This document shows, piece by piece, positions 12,501-24,924 of a stretch of DNA of 64,000 nt. How positions within the stretch are numbered: position 1 is the stretch's first letter; each line of letters starts with the position of its first letter. Under the pieces are notes generated by a model. The model was not told the origin of the DNA, made no database searches, and was given only the letters and a program-made list of their open reading frames with translations. Position numbers and translations under genes: made by a program. Source of the stretch: Terana coerulea (lineage: Eukaryota > Basidiomycota > Agaricomycetes > Polyporales > Phanerochaetaceae); contig JAKOGH010000229.1 of NCBI GenBank assembly GCA_024811115.1, positions 43,170 to 107,169 of the forward strand. The letters run 5' to 3'.

Positions 12501-14300
12501 TCAAGGACCTTTGCACCGGACACCATGAAACAGTCTGTATGATTGGGGAGATCGCCCTTCTGCTCTCCACGGAAGCACTCATCGTAGCTGAGTTTCCGAA
12601 TGGCGTCCGATTCGCCCGTTGCCCCGCTCTCGTCGCAGCGGATGTTGTGGCCAGAGAGGAAGACGCCATCACAGGGGACAATCTCGCCGGGTTCTAGCAA
12701 GGCAATGTCACCGACGACAACTTCCCGAATGTCGATGACCTGTTCAACGCCTCCGCGAATGACCTTCACGCCTCGCTCTTCTTTCTTCTCGTTCAGCGTC
12801 TGGAACTGGCGCTCCTTCTGCCAATCATTAAGAGAACCGACCATAACCTGAATACATACGAGTATATGCGGTTAGTTCTGCGCTTGTGCGAAAAAATGAT
12901 ATATCTGCCACTTACGACAATAATGATGGCTACGATAATAGCAACGCCTTCCACCCAGTCCACGGGCGGTTCGCCTGGTGGCAACGGCGTTCCGAAGTCT
13001 TGGAAGAATCCTAATGCCAAGGACACCACCGCGGCTATAGACAACAGCACCTGCATTCAAATTGTCAGCCACTCAGGAACCGGCGCATAACTTCGCAAAG
13101 CGGTGTACGCACCAGAACTTTATCCTTCAGCGCCAACCACATGAGTTGAAGCAAGCTCTTTGTCTTGCGCGACGGCAACACGTTCTCGCCGAATACGCGA
13201 TGCCGGTCCTCGATGGTCGCAGCATATGCACCGCCCGACTCCTTGTCATCTTTGACCTCCAGGCCTTCCATGTTGGCCGCTTCCGCCTGCCCGTCATCTC
13301 CGGTGACCATGATGCCAGGTACCGCCTCCGCCTCCGCGCCCTCTATTCTGTCGTGCCGCTGAGATACACCAGTTCCCGCGCCTGTTCCGCCGCCTGGCCG
13401 TCCATCCCCGTGCGCAGGCTGCGAGGGTGCCGTATGCTTCGCGAGGCCTCGCTTCTTGTGCGTGCCCAGACCCCTGAGCAAACCGTCAACGCCACCCATC
13501 TCCGTTAGGGCGGGTAGATTCTTAGGGTCTACCAGGGAAGCAAGGCGGTAGGGTTTGAACGCAAACGGCCCGGCGTCGATGCTCTCGTCCTGAGCGAGGT
13601 CCAACGTGGGACGCGCAGCTTCCGATTCTTCTTCTGCATGTTCGTCCCCCTCGACCTCCTTCTTCTTGTGGTGATTCGAGCGGGACGGGGAGTGTTCGTG
13701 TACGGTAGTGCCGCCGACGCTACGCGTGTCGAAATGCGTTTGGGTCGGCGAAGGCGACGCGGCCAGTGTAACCATGCCGATGGAATGGGAGTCCGGGTCC
13801 GTGTCCTCGGTACTACCGTTTATCGTACTCGACACGCTAGGCTTTCGCCCGTGGCCGTGCGGTTGACCTGGCGCGAGCAGGCCGAGCGACGAGTAACCAG
13901 ATTGCGCGTTCGGATGGTTCTCGCGTAAAGCCAAAGTAGTAGGCTGAGCAAACTGGACCGATGAACGAGTGGATAGGGTAGGCGACGGTGGAACATGAGT
14001 TGAGCCATCTGAACCCCAGCTCGAGCCCGTGGGCGAGCTCGGGACATCTAGAGAGGTGCGTGCGGGTCTCAGAATGGAAATGGGCGCGAGTAGACCCTGT
14101 TCGGACGGCGAACGAGCGTGCTGGTCGGTTTGCGGGCTGATAGGTGGTGACTGGGACTCAAGAAAGGGGCTGCCAGAGTCCAAATGTGGTGTCGACATAC
14201 GAGGAGTAGAGTAGTCGGTCGTCACCTGAATGGACGGAATTTCCGGGCCTTCGCTGTCAGGATGCCGGTCGAATTCGTCGACAGAATTATGGTGAGACAT
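9509..14300 (-). CDS. PMC1: P-type IIB Ca2+-ATPase (PMC1/PMCA type) with long N-terminal extension
   Basis: Pumps Ca2+ out of the cytosol, in fungi mainly into the vacuole. Eight exons on the - strand: 14300-13113, 13050-12916, 12847-12436, 12382-12149, 12095-11263, 11205-10199, 10138-9781 and 9725-9509, about 1460 codons. The first exon (396 codons) is a Ser/Pro-rich cytosolic extension before the first membrane segments ([17 protein letters not shown]). [11 protein letters not shown] is the actuator TGES motif and VVAVPEGLPLAV is M4. [11 protein letters not shown] carries the phosphorylated Asp (about 698), with [11 protein letters not shown] and [16 protein letters not shown] M5 later. Three 1 bp frame breaks are visible: a missing base near 11844-11851, an extra base near 11497, and an extra G in a 5-base run at 10358-10362. 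Removing them leaves all motifs aligned, so I treat the gene as real. PMC1 and PMCA names are used interchangeably for this clade. Confidence 0.93.
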
Positions 14301-17300
14301 AGCGAATAGAAAGGCTGAGGACAGCGAGGACTAGAAAGAAGCTAAACGTGGGGGTCCAAAACCTAGCAGTCTCCTGGCATGAGCGGTTTTGTATCCCAGT
14401 CACCACCGCATGTGGTTGAAGTAAGGTGTGTTCGATTTCGAAAGAACATGCACCGCCATAACCAAAGGCGCTTATCTCGTCAGCGCCAGGTCCCTTGGCA
14501 CTCCGACGTCCAAGTGGTCTTGTCCCTCTCAATTCCTGCCACCGTCCTCGACAACGGCCTGAACAAAAACCGTGCTGTGCGTCCGGCCACTGTCCAAGTG
14601 CTAGGCTCAGAGTAAAGGCTTTGCGGCAGAGGCTGGACAGCACTGGCCGCGCAGCCTGCAGGCGGCGGACACTCCCACGCTCAATATCCTCGGGGTTTCC
14701 AAACTGAAAGATGTCGCCGTTTTCCTCATGCCTTCAATGCGTGGTTTATGCGGGAGGGGAACTGCTAAGTAACCCTCATTCAGTACTCGAGGTCGAATAT
14801 TGAATGAGGGTTTTCGCTGTACCAGGAATACGGTATGCAGCTCGTTCAAGCAAGTGTTGAACACGCGCGTACCGCGAGGTGGGGTCTGTAGTATAGCAGG
14901 CTCCAGCGTGGACCTTCTGGAAAGTACACTCTGAAATTCCAGTTGCTTTTCACCTCATCGCTCGCGGTCGTCTTGGTTATGGGGACAATGCACGTCCTGG
15001 TGAATTCCTCGTACTATTGTTATTGAGGATACTCTGGTAGATGTGATCCCAATCAAGACGATTGCTGTGTGGCGTTGTTATATGCACTGATTAGTATCCT
15101 GCAACCATAGAGAGGATGCAGTTTCCCAGACGAATCTCCTAGTAGAAGCTTGCCATACTCGGGGTGTTAGTACTCGATGTAGAATTCACGTATCAATCGC
15201 TTTCGTGGGTGATGTTCTCTCATGTGGATTCAAAATCTAATGAATCATCTTTCTGTGATGCAGAACGATCCCATAGATATCTTATTTAGAAAGAATGTTG
15301 GTCGAGTCGCCAGCGCTATAGTACTCTTGAGTGAACCCGCACGACGCGCGTCACTCTGTCAAGGAGCATCTGCCAACTAACCTGAGTCTTTCTGGGGCTT
15401 AAATTCGTACGCATCCCAACCGCAGCCTGTAGAATGCCCACTTGTAGCATTCGTCATCAGGTTTCGGTTACAATCTCGGATCTACCCTAGTTTCGTCCAA
15501 ATCGAGGCTACTCCCACCCACGTACGCAGTTCACCTTATTCTGCGATTTGTGCCGTGACCTGGTGATCATGCTGCAATTTCCGTTGTAGGAGTCCTCCTA
15601 TTCCATGCCGATACGCCGCATGGTCATCGAATGCGACGGTTGACGGGAAGATCTCGCCGAAAACACTTCGGTCTGCTTCAACTACTTCGAGGATCCTCAG
15701 GGCTTCTCCTTTGAGATGCGCGTATGGGATTGGGCAAGTCAAGTCTGTATGTGTGTGGAGAACCTTATTGCTCTGCCTCTCATTCATTATGCTATGTGGA
15801 TGCATACCTCTGCACATTTGCGGCGACGTTACGGCGCGAAGGCATTCCTACGTCGGACCGAACGCCTAACAATGGCAACATCATGACCACATCGTGCGCC
15901 TAGCATGCAGCTGTGCTACAAATATTGTGAACGCTGCTACAAGAATGCAGGGCCATTTTACATAGGAGGATTTTGGCCTCACGCAGACGGCTTGCCAGTG
16001 CGACCGTTCCAAATGAGTTCCACATTGAACGTAAACACCTGCCATATGCGGTAGGCGCCTGTATGGATTAGGTAAGTCTCGGTTGATCTCATCCGCGTCC
16101 CTAGGCTGCTCTGGTTCCGTCTGCACTGACTCGAGCCACTCTCTAGGTCAGCTTACGCTCGGTCGCACAAAATATGTTGCAGCCGAAGTTGAAATGCGCA
16201 GCGGATATAATTGTGAGACTTAACCCCAATTTGTAGTGACGGTGAAATTCGACAAGTAATCAGGCTGATACTCCTAGCGACGGCGCAGCCAGCCTGGGTA
16301 ACCTAATTACAGTAGCGGGAAGATATAAATGGTGAGTTGCACTGGTTCAACCACCTTTCTCAGACTCTGAATCTTACAGTCTCACCAGATCACGCCGAAA
16401 TTCGCTTGCTCTGCGTCGTCCCAGTAAAGAAAGGTCTAGATGGCTTCGTCTGGCAAGTTTCCAACCTTGAACGTGGATCACCCGCCTCCTATCACCGGAG
16501 CAGTCCTGCACCCCTTCTTTGTACATATCCTATGTTGGCATATCCTCATGCAACCTGTGCCTTTCCGACCGCTTCCCTCGCTTTATGTCATATGATATAA
16601 GCGCCAAGAGCATAAGGATCGGGCCAAGCAAGGACAAGTGCATTCCAAGAGCCTTGTCTCGCGATTGGTTGAAGGTTGCGGAATAGGGACGGCCATTGTA
16701 GCGTGGGCGCCCTCGTCATCGCCTCCGCATATGGATCCACACCTCTGGCACACGGAGCGCATGCGCACTGCTAGGGCGGCGGCAGGCGCTGTTTTGAGCA
16801 ACTCAACCGAGCAATTTTGTCATTCACTTGGTATGTTCACGTTCCACATAATCCAATAGGGCGGAAAGGGGCTGATTAACTGTGCATTTTAGTTGTGGGC
16901 TCTGCCCTGGTAAGCGATACTCTGTGCAAGGCTGCGATCTGCTAAATCCTTCAAGCGTCAGTGATTCATGAGTCGGTTATTACTCATCTGAGAGAGCGGA
17001 AGAGCGAAGGCGCGGATGCAATGACTTCGCTAGTTGTCTCGACGCCAAGTTGGCCGACGTTCGCGCATGCGATATCTTCAGCCTATCTCCAGGGGCTGTG
17101 TATATTGACTCAGAACGGCCCGCCACCTGGGTATGGCGAGATCATGACTAGTTGAGTTGAGTTGCCCACGATATTTGTTTCACAACATGATTGCTCATTT
17201 CAGTATCACAGCCCGGGGGAATGGTACAGTGACATACTCGACTAAACACCGTAGTAGTCACGTTGTTGCCAGTATACCCACAGCCAAATAACCCGCCGAT

Positions 17301-19752
17301 TGAGTTCAGTGCAGGGACCCGAGACACTTGAACCCTTGACGGTCAGTACTAGATCTCTCGCTTACGTTCACGTCCATGCCTCCTGTTGTCTCTCAGCTCA
17401 ATGCGCGAATGTACCAAAGTCGTCATGGATGGTCTCTATTTTGTACGTAAATGTGACCTATAACAGCCTGCCGCCAAAGGTCAACGTTCAACGTTGAGGG
17501 GATATCGCCGTACGCCGTTACTTCTGCTTCGTGGCGCCATCCCATATGACCCGAACCTTCTTATTCTGCGTAGGTCTCTCCACTATCGCTTGTGGCTCAG
17601 GAACACCACGGTCCTCTGATGGCGAACTGCTTCCCGAGCAAGAAATTGCGTGATACTCGTCGCGCAGTCTCATGCCGGCACGCTCGAGAGGCACTGGGGT
17701 ATCCCGAACCATTACGCCTGCTTGCGTTTGGCTATGTCCGGCCGTCAGGAGCTTGCCTGATTTAGGTGAGAGAATAGATGTCAAAGACGCATTGTCTTCT
17801 GTCCGGCACCTACTTGACTAACATTATCTTCTCTCAGTCCTCCCTATTTGTGATTGCTATTCAAGCCCTCGAATACACAGCCCTAATCTTCGTAGAATCC
17901 TGGAACAATGCTGAAGCTTCCTCGGTATTCGTCTCATTCCAGATTGCCCGTACATCCCTCCGGCACACCGCGTGACCGCCTCATTGACCAGGCGCCGCAC
18001 CCGCACTCGGAAAGGCCAGCTAGCCTCACGTTCTACATGCGGCCAGCACCGCCTTCATCCTTCTGGATTTCTTCGCGGGTCGGAGCTCAGCTAGCGAGCA
18101 GGAAACCGCCTTGCTCACACTCGATTGGTGCATCATTGTTTTCTAGAAGAAGCGGTTCGTTGAGGAAGTCTGGGACGCGGGGTGGCGTGGCATATCGCGC
18201 TGCTGAGTGGCCCAGAACCATTGGCACGGCCTACTGGTAGTAGCCCACAGCTACGGTCAAAATATATAGCATCCGGATAATCCAGCTCCGCAGCAACGTC
18301 GACGCACGCTTCCCATCTTCGCAGCCCCGGTAAATTCTGGCGATGTACCGCGTACGATTTCTCTCACTCGGATGCCTTCCGCACGAAGAACGTGCGTCAT
18401 AGTAGCCACCCCAATGGCTCGGCCAAGTCATGTCCCAGACAGGCTATGGGCAAACGGCGACGTCACGGGCTACGATTCGATCTTTTCAGCACTTCTACAC
18501 CGCCATTCACTATACCATAGCACTTACATCGCTGTCACGGTAGTTTTCAGGAAGCTCTCCCATACATTGCCGCATCGCCTCTGGTTCAACTTCGCAGCGC
18601 CGCTGCCATCTTCACATGGACGTTGTAGTCGGCCGATGTACTCCGGAAAAGGTCCTTCCGCTCTGTAGCAGTGAGCATAAGCATAGCCAACCACAAACCT
18701 CCTGCTCTCCGTATTTTGGGGTCTACATGCAGCATTGCATACTCTGTGGCGGCGGCGGCCGGCAGAGACCAGGCCCGACGCAATGTTCGGGCTCCTGGTA
18801 CATGCGGAGCGGCGGTGGCCGTAGCTGCCACGTAGGCTTTTCATTGCAACGCGTACGTTTTCGGCCGTCAAAGCTTCGTCCTGACGGTTGTAGCCGTAAA
18901 TTTGAGAGCTGTCCACGAGAGACAGGCTAAAAATCGACGAGCAGCTTGAACCGCCAAATCTTTCCTTTGCACAGCCCCGTGTAGCACTCCCAAAAGGAAA
19001 GCGTAGTGTTTGCGTTTCCGTTGGCGTCGACCATGTGCCGCTGTGTGCAAGTGCTTCCCCGCAAATCTCTTCAGCTCAGAATGAGTTGTCTCACGCAACC
19101 AGGGTTCTGTTACGTTTGTCCGTGGTGCGCGGCAGCCTGGCTGGATACCGACACGGCGATAGGCCTTGCGCATTGCACATCTGTATGTAGCGCTAAAGCA
19201 TGAAGACGCCAAGTAAGTAGATCACGTCAGATAACCTAGCTATGTGGGTCCACAAATACGGTGGCTGCGTACCTCCTGATCGACAGAAGTCTGCATTGCC
19301 AAGAGCCTCCGCGGACATCTTCAGTCGCGAACAGGCTATGAGGGGCTATGAGTGCCCCGACAAAAGGAATGAGAAGGCCACACAGGCCTTTGGTGGCGTC
19401 ACGAGCGGCATTAATGCGGTTACGGTCCGATACGCATGGTCGAGATGATAATGCGAATCACAATTCCCGACTATCTGATAACTTGCAGGAAAGGGTCCCG
19501 GCAGGCTGCGAGACCAGGACGCGTCTAATGAAGTTGAGGCTCTGGAATGCGATTCGGGAGCATAGCACCAAAGCTGCAACGGGTAGGGTTTGTATGGTTC
19601 AAGAGGTTGGCTCGGGGGTATAGAACAACGGTACAGCAATGTAATAGGAAGGACAGATAACAGGTATCCAGTGAGCTGAGAGTATAATAACATGAGCGCA
19701 CACCTTGTGAGTCGATCATAAGACAACGCACCCATCGACTACCCCAAACCAA
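14301..19752. other. gene-poor interval of about 5.4 kb
   Basis: Only short overlapping frames on both strands, none with a recognisable domain or a convincing exon chain. The first few hundred bases are probably the promoter and 5' UTR of the Ca2+-ATPase gene. A 12 bp inverted repeat lies at 14771-14782/14801-14812. I found no tRNA, rRNA or transposon ends here, but degenerate elements would be easy to miss by eye. Confidence 0.5.
14771..14812. repeat. 12 bp perfect inverted repeat with 18 nt loop
   Basis: aaccctcattca (14771-14782) is repeated as its reverse complement at 14801-14812, giving a potential hairpin. It lies about 470 bp upstream of the Ca2+-ATPase start codon, outside any reading frame. 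It could be the remnant of a palindromic mobile element or a regulatory palindrome. Confidence 0.6.
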
Positions 19753-21720
19753 CTATATCTCGTCCAATCCAGCGTCCAGGCCAACTGGGCCAGTGACGTC
19801 GGGTGCTGCCGCGATATCGTAGGGCTCAGCCTTCTTCTCGTCGGCGGCCATTGCGCTCGTGGCCTTAGGAAGCTCTGAGTTCGTTAGCCATAGGCTCCTA
19901 AAGGCGGCTGCGTTCGCAACAAGGTTAAGGAGGTCAACCGTTAGCTGCATAGAGATTTCAGCTCATGTTTTGGAAAGTATAAGCGAGCAGAAGATCCTCA
20001 CCTCGCTCTTGATCAAGCCAGTCTTTGTGAACCTAGGTAAGACAAGGCATTGGGTCAGCGTCGAGTTTCACCCCTTGCTCGATAACGACAGCAAAACGGT
20101 TCCGGCTCATGCTGCGTGTGGTAGCGGAGGCAGGGGGTTGGGAGGGGGAGATAGCATGATCGGAGGTAGGTTGCCACTCGCCGCAGTAAATGAAAATGCC
20201 GGCCGGGGTCATCAAGCATTCCCATCCAGAGTTTCTAAGTGACGGAGAGCATGTTCGACGGCGCGCCCAGAAGGTAATGCCGTCGTTACTCTCTGCCCTT
20301 CTGGACAGTATGTATTGGGTTCCAACGCCACGCCTAGCGGCATTCTCACATAACGGCAGCTTGGCCTAGGGTAGGATGGTCGTAATTCGAGGAGATAGCC
20401 GACAATACGATAGCAGATAGCTGCCTTTCTTGCTTGAGCAAGCCAAGATGACTGGTCCGCAGGAATCACGGCAGCACTTGCACCGCCTCGAGCGTGTACG
20501 ACGTCCGCAAAGTTCCACGAGTGCTTCGCATAGTACTATGCCGAAGACGAGCTGAAAGGCTCCTAGCTTTCTGCCCACGACTGGGCGCTTTGCGACACAG
20601 CCTTGTCCATATGAATAGGGCATGACAGACAGCAAGCTTCCGTGGCTCATTCTGGAACAGCTAGGAAACTGCGCACATCCGTCTTCGAAGGCAAGGGTGC
20701 CTGTGGATAACAGATATGCACTGCCTACGGCAACGTGAACAGGGAGCAGCGCTGGCTTGAAATGCATGCATTTCCCGAAGTGCTTGATATCGGATGGTAT
20801 GTGGGTCACGGCAGCCCGTCAGGAGATGCCACAGATGAGCCATGCAATGGAGAAGGAGTAGTAGAAGGTAAAGACCAGGGAAGCAAACACGGAGAGAGAG
20901 ATGGAACAGTCGAAGACGCACCAATGAGCAGCGAGCGGTAGGTTCGTCACATGGGCGACAACCTCCCATGCAAAAACGCTCTTTCTACGGCGAAGACGAG
21001 CTCTCTCAGCCTCAGTGGAGATAGCCTGAATATAGGTCAGTGTGTCGCGAACGAGCATGTAGATGCGAATATTCTCACTTTGGACCTGTTAAGTTTACGC
21101 TCTTCAGCCTTGATCTGCTTGTTACTATCGCACAGGTTCATCATTTGGAGGCCAAGGTAGATGCCCCAGAGCCCCATAGAGGCCCGCGAGAGTTTTCCTG
21201 AGTCCAGCGAAATCGCTGCTCCGGTGCCTTGCGAGTTAAGGCGCTTTGCAGCCGGTGTCTGGAGGAGAGGTATCGAAGATGGCAAAATAGATTTCGTGAG
21301 CAGGAAGCTGAGGTGTTCAAGGGGCCAGTAGAGCAATATCGACCACGCTTGTAGACGCTCAATAGTCCGCGCTTTTCTGGTGGTGTATGGCCGCTGCTCT
21401 ATGCCAATGATCCACTTGAGAGTTTTGAAGAGACCTGCCGGTAGAGATTTTCCCAAGGACTGAGAGGTGCGAAATGCTGTCACATAGTACTACGCACCAG
21501 TGAAGTTGTGCACCGTCCTTCCCGCTGAGATCAGGCCAGCGAACTCTGCGAGTGCAGGAGCAGTAACACTGATCGGCGCCGGCCGTTTTCCGGCCTGGTA
21601 TTGAATCCGCGCTCTCCAGTTGAGAAAATACGCGACGAGCTTCAATGCGCATTGGGCAATCTGGGTGACCTTTCGTTCAGTACCTTCGTCGCCGCAAGCT
21701 GCATGAGAAACGTACGGCTA
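19753..21720 (-). pseudogene. PEX11-like peroxisomal membrane protein, structure damaged or unresolved
   Basis: PEX11 proteins remodel peroxisomal membranes during division. Recognisable pieces in order on the - strand are: ERKVTQIAQCALKLVAYFLNW and SAGRTVHNFT (about 21690-21500); SLGKSLPAGLFKTLKWIIGI ... LEHLSFLLTK ... LWGIYLGLQMMNL (21480-21079); an exon AISTEAERARLRRRKSVFAWE ... VTNLPLAAHW (21025-20922); FTKTGLIKSE (20032-20002); and LTVDLLNLVANAAAFRSLW to the stop (19944-19753). The spacing of the charged amphipathic helices and the NLPLAAHW motif fit PEX11. Two in-frame TAG codons interrupt the front part (one before ERKV, one after HNFT), and the introns that would remove them are only about 20 nt. 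An 0.89 kb gap between 20922 and 20032 contains no clear exon. Either the gene is decaying or the sequence has errors. Confidence 0.55.
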
Positions 21721-22528
21721 GAAACTTGCTGTTCGTTGTGACATGATGAGTTTACTTTGAGCCTAGAAAGAGGCATGTCACTGAACTCGGTGCCGTCGGA
21801 AGTTCCCAAGATTACTGTCAAAGTGTTGAGACTCTTGGACTCCGGTACGGACGAGAACGCGCCGAGTGTGAGGTCCTCCACGCGAGCCAGAGTAAGCGGT
21901 TTGATCCTTTGAGACATCGAGGATATGCAAAGTTCTATTAAGCTGAGATGCTGGAAGCTGCGTCGTAATATAGCGGGTTGTATGTCGTGGATGGTGGCCA
22001 ACGTCGACGACGTGCTCCGGCTGCTCGAGCGCGTCTAACCAATAATCACGGCTAGATAGACGTGGGAAAGTATTGATTGGCGCTCCAGCTCCGCTGCTAT
22101 AAAAACCTCCCAGCCCCCTTGAAGAATTCTTTGAACAAATCCCTGAGGACATAAAAGTTCGGGCTTGTGGGTCGCTCTCCCGTCTCCTTGCCCGCGTTCC
22201 AGTCCTCTAGAACGACCAAGGCGTTGTCTACGGACTCCGTTGTTCTCGACTCTTGCTTAGATTCTCCTCCGCTTTGACTGGTCTACCTACTGTCTGGAGG
22301 TGTCGCTTCGGCAGATACTCATGATTAGGCCGGAGTGGGCTAGAAGGAAAGGGTCTGGCTTGGGACGGGATCTACATACTCTTCGTGTCGATGTACGTTC
22401 GCAATAAGTACCATTTTCTGAAATAGATTTTCGGCCCTTCGCCCGTTCAGAAAAATTTTATCGGTTGCATACACACACACTGGAGAAAATCATCGATTCG
22501 TGGCCTCTGTACCCTCATGCATAATGCC

Positions 22529-23018
22529 TCAGCTGGTCGACGTGTCTACGGCGGACCTTCCCACTATCGGCATGGGCCGTTTTGCAAAGACCATTTTACG
22601 CTTCACCACCGCGACAATATCCCAACTCGGGGGTGTATTCGAGTCATTTGCAGAGTCCGCGTCGTCGGGAATATCATCCTCAATCCCGTTTGTGGTGGTT
22701 GCATGGTGCTTGTGCATGACAGCTAGCGGCTTAGGCAAGTTCACGAGCTTTCCTTCGAGTAGATGGTGTCCAATGAGTAGAGTCGATTTTTTCTGACCCG
22801 AGACACATCGTAAGAGTTGCTCCGGTGAAAACACGTATATCGCTCACTGTCTCGCTGTCTACGGTCAACTTGCCCACAGTTTGACCTTTCGAATCGCCTT
22901 CCACCTCCAACTCCCCTTGCATCTCGATGAGCACGACTTCGTCAGTGCCAAACTGCGCGAATTGAGGTGGTAATGGCTTGGAGGACGATCCACCTATAGC
23001 AACGTTGACAGGAATCAT
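22529..23018 (-). CDS. CTF8: Ctf8, subunit of the alternative clamp loader RFC-Ctf18
   Basis: Ctf8 with Dcc1 and Ctf18 forms an RFC variant needed for sister-chromatid cohesion and PCNA loading. Two exons on the - strand: 23018-22848 and 22792-22529. The protein is about 144 residues, near the usual length. Core motifs are VLIEMQGELEVEG, GQTVGKLTVDSET, LLIGHHLLEGKLVNLPKPLAVM and VAVVKRKMVFAKRPMPIVG, which match the small Ctf8 family in order. The intron (22793-22847) falls between DSET and KKSTLLIG. I start at MIPVNVAIGG; the same frame is open to 23195, and that leader contains a duplicated stretch (IREFST twice), so a longer form cannot be excluded. It is divergent from the hydrolase gene at 23302, about 280 bp away. 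Confidence 0.9.
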
Positions 23019-23301
23019 CATCTTGGTTGAGAACTCGCGTATAACCGTGCCGCCGTTAGCTTCAGTGAGGAGAAGGTCTTGTATTCGTTGAATGAGAGCG
23101 ATGTTCGTTGAGGTTGAAAATTCGCGTATGGGAGCTCGTGTGAGTGGCCGCCACGGCGGCTGTTGGATCTTGTCTTCAACCACCATCTTGTCCACAATCG
23201 AGCTTACTTTGCTTGTAATTCCACCTTGCCTGCTGCGTCATTGATGTCACAGTAATACACTCCTGCGCACGCAAACCAGGCCCTTGGATCTCTTACAGAA
23301 A

Positions 23302-24164
23302 ATGTCAACACTGCGTTCATTCTCTCATGAAACGGTGCAGCTACCCTCTGGCCTAAAGCTCGAGACTAGCGTTTCCATACCCTCTGAACCCGACACAGCT
23401 GGAGACGCACGGCTTGCTGTCTGCTTGCACCCATGGTCATGGCTGGGCGGACGAATGGATGACCCGTGCGTCGGCTTGCTGCAGCCAGACACACCGTGAA
23501 CGCTAAGTTCTGCACTACCTGTCTTGCCATGCTTCACAGAGTCCTGCACTCCTTGAAGAAGCCGTTGCTCGAGAAGGGTTACCATGTTATTCGATACAAC
23601 TCTCGCGGAGTGGGACAGTCTTCTGGCTGGCCATCTCTGACGGGTACCCAAGAAGCTAAAGACTTGGAGGAGCTCGTCACATGGGCCTTGGAGGTAATTC
23701 CTGATGTAAAATCTGTGGTCATCATGGTAAGTACATCATGCACATAATGCGAGAGTTCATGAGACTAATCAGTTTTGGTAAAGGGTTACTCTCATGGCTC
23801 GCTTATTACATCTCTCTTCCCCTTACTCCCTGAGACCGCGAATGTGAAAGTCTCGCACATTTTGTTATCATATCCCTTAGGCCCACGGTCTTGGCTCACA
23901 GCATTCAGAGGCAAACACTATACCACGACGTTGAACGCCCTGCTCCATGACCCACGGGCGAATGTTCTTGTCCTTTACGGCGACCGAGACGACTTCACCT
24001 CGGTGGGGAGTTACGACGCTTGGGCAGACGGTCTAAGACACGAAGCAAATGAAGGCTCAGGTGGGAGGTTGGAGATTGTCAAGGTCGATGGCGCGAACCA
24101 TTTCTGGGCTGATGCTGGTGCTTGGGAGACCATGGTAGACGTAGTACGGCAGTGGCTGCCTTAA
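23302..24164 (+). CDS. alpha/beta hydrolase, COG2945-like
   Basis: Three exons (23302-23465, 23540-23726, 23784-24164) give 243 codons with no frame problem. The fold is evident from VCLHPWSWLGG near the start, NSRGVGQSSG (about the oxyanion/GXSXG spacing of this group), the nucleophile elbow MGYSHGS (Ser about 120), VLVLYGDRDDFTS (acid Asp about 184-187) and VDGANHFW (His about 223). This spacing matches the small hydrolases of unknown substrate in COG2945. No signal peptide or membrane segment is visible, so it is probably cytosolic. The start codon gives the normal short N-terminus before the first strand; an upstream in-frame ATG exists at 23284. It shares a short divergent promoter region with CTF8. 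Confidence 0.88.
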
Positions 24165-24364
24165 CTTCCGTATGTTCATAGCTCTACTTCTTCAATCATA
24201 TGCTTGTTTATTCACCTCTTCAAATCAAGATAGAAGTCTCGCGGTTAACATGCACAACAATATGTGAGTGCGTCGTGAAAGTTCTTGTGGTGTATGTCAA
24301 TGTCTAATATCCGGGTGATTAGCCTCCACGCCCCCGGTCGATCGAATAAGCTTACCACTGGCTG

Positions 24365-24924
24365 TTACGCGGCGAAGACGAAATCATTCATGTGCCAATC
24401 GTAGTGCGGCTGAAGGCACAACCCATCATCTTTGTCGATGGCGCACTTGAACACGTTCACATCATTATACCCGCCCACTTTCTCGGGGTTGACGGTGTGC
24501 CGGCCCCTCCAGCAAGACCCAATATACTCTCCGACATCGAACTCCACGCCCCTCTGTTCAGCTGTCAAGCTAGGGCAGCACTTCGCCTGGTACAGGAGGA
24601 CCTTCTCGCCTTCTTCGTCTTTGTACGAGTCGTACGTCTTCGTTTCGAACGCGTGCAAGATATGGCAGCTGTTGTCGTCGTTGTCTACGTCCCTGAACGT
24701 CGCGTGGCACCGCACGCAGTGCCGGTCGCCCTGAGCCGCGACGTTTCTGTAGGGAGTCCAGCGCGGTGACCGCTTCAGCGGACTTCAGGAACTTCTTGAC
24801 CACTGCCTGCTCCTGAGGCCTTGGAGCGTTGGTCCATCATGGTGAGTAACTCCCTCTGACTCGGGATCTCGGCGTTGAGGATGTCATTGCGAAGGTTATT
24901 CAGCGCCGCCGCTGTTCGAACCAT
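24365..24924 (-). CDS. uncharacterised cysteine-rich protein A, about 185 residues, two frame breaks
   Basis: Not a family I can name. One exon starting MVRTAAALNNLRNDILNAEI, then a helical stretch (VKKFLKSAEAVTALDSLQ), then a cysteine/histidine-rich domain: CVRCHATF, NSCHILHAFETKTYD, QAKCCPS, SCWRGRHTVNPEKVGGYNDVNVFKCAIDKDDGLC. The pattern of CC, C-W/F-x-G-x-HT and YN-x-V-x-KC is repeated in protein B at 25388-25830, so they are paralogues. One extra base near 24835 and one in an A-run near 24738 break the frame; removing them joins the helix to the Cys domain. No signal peptide is seen. The Cys/His spacing could bind metal, but that is speculation. Confidence 0.6.

Noticed and set aside
21479..21500. 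A 21 nt GT-AG intron that would remove the TAG in the PEX11-like gene
   Set aside because: Far below the minimum intron size seen elsewhere in this window (about 45 nt).
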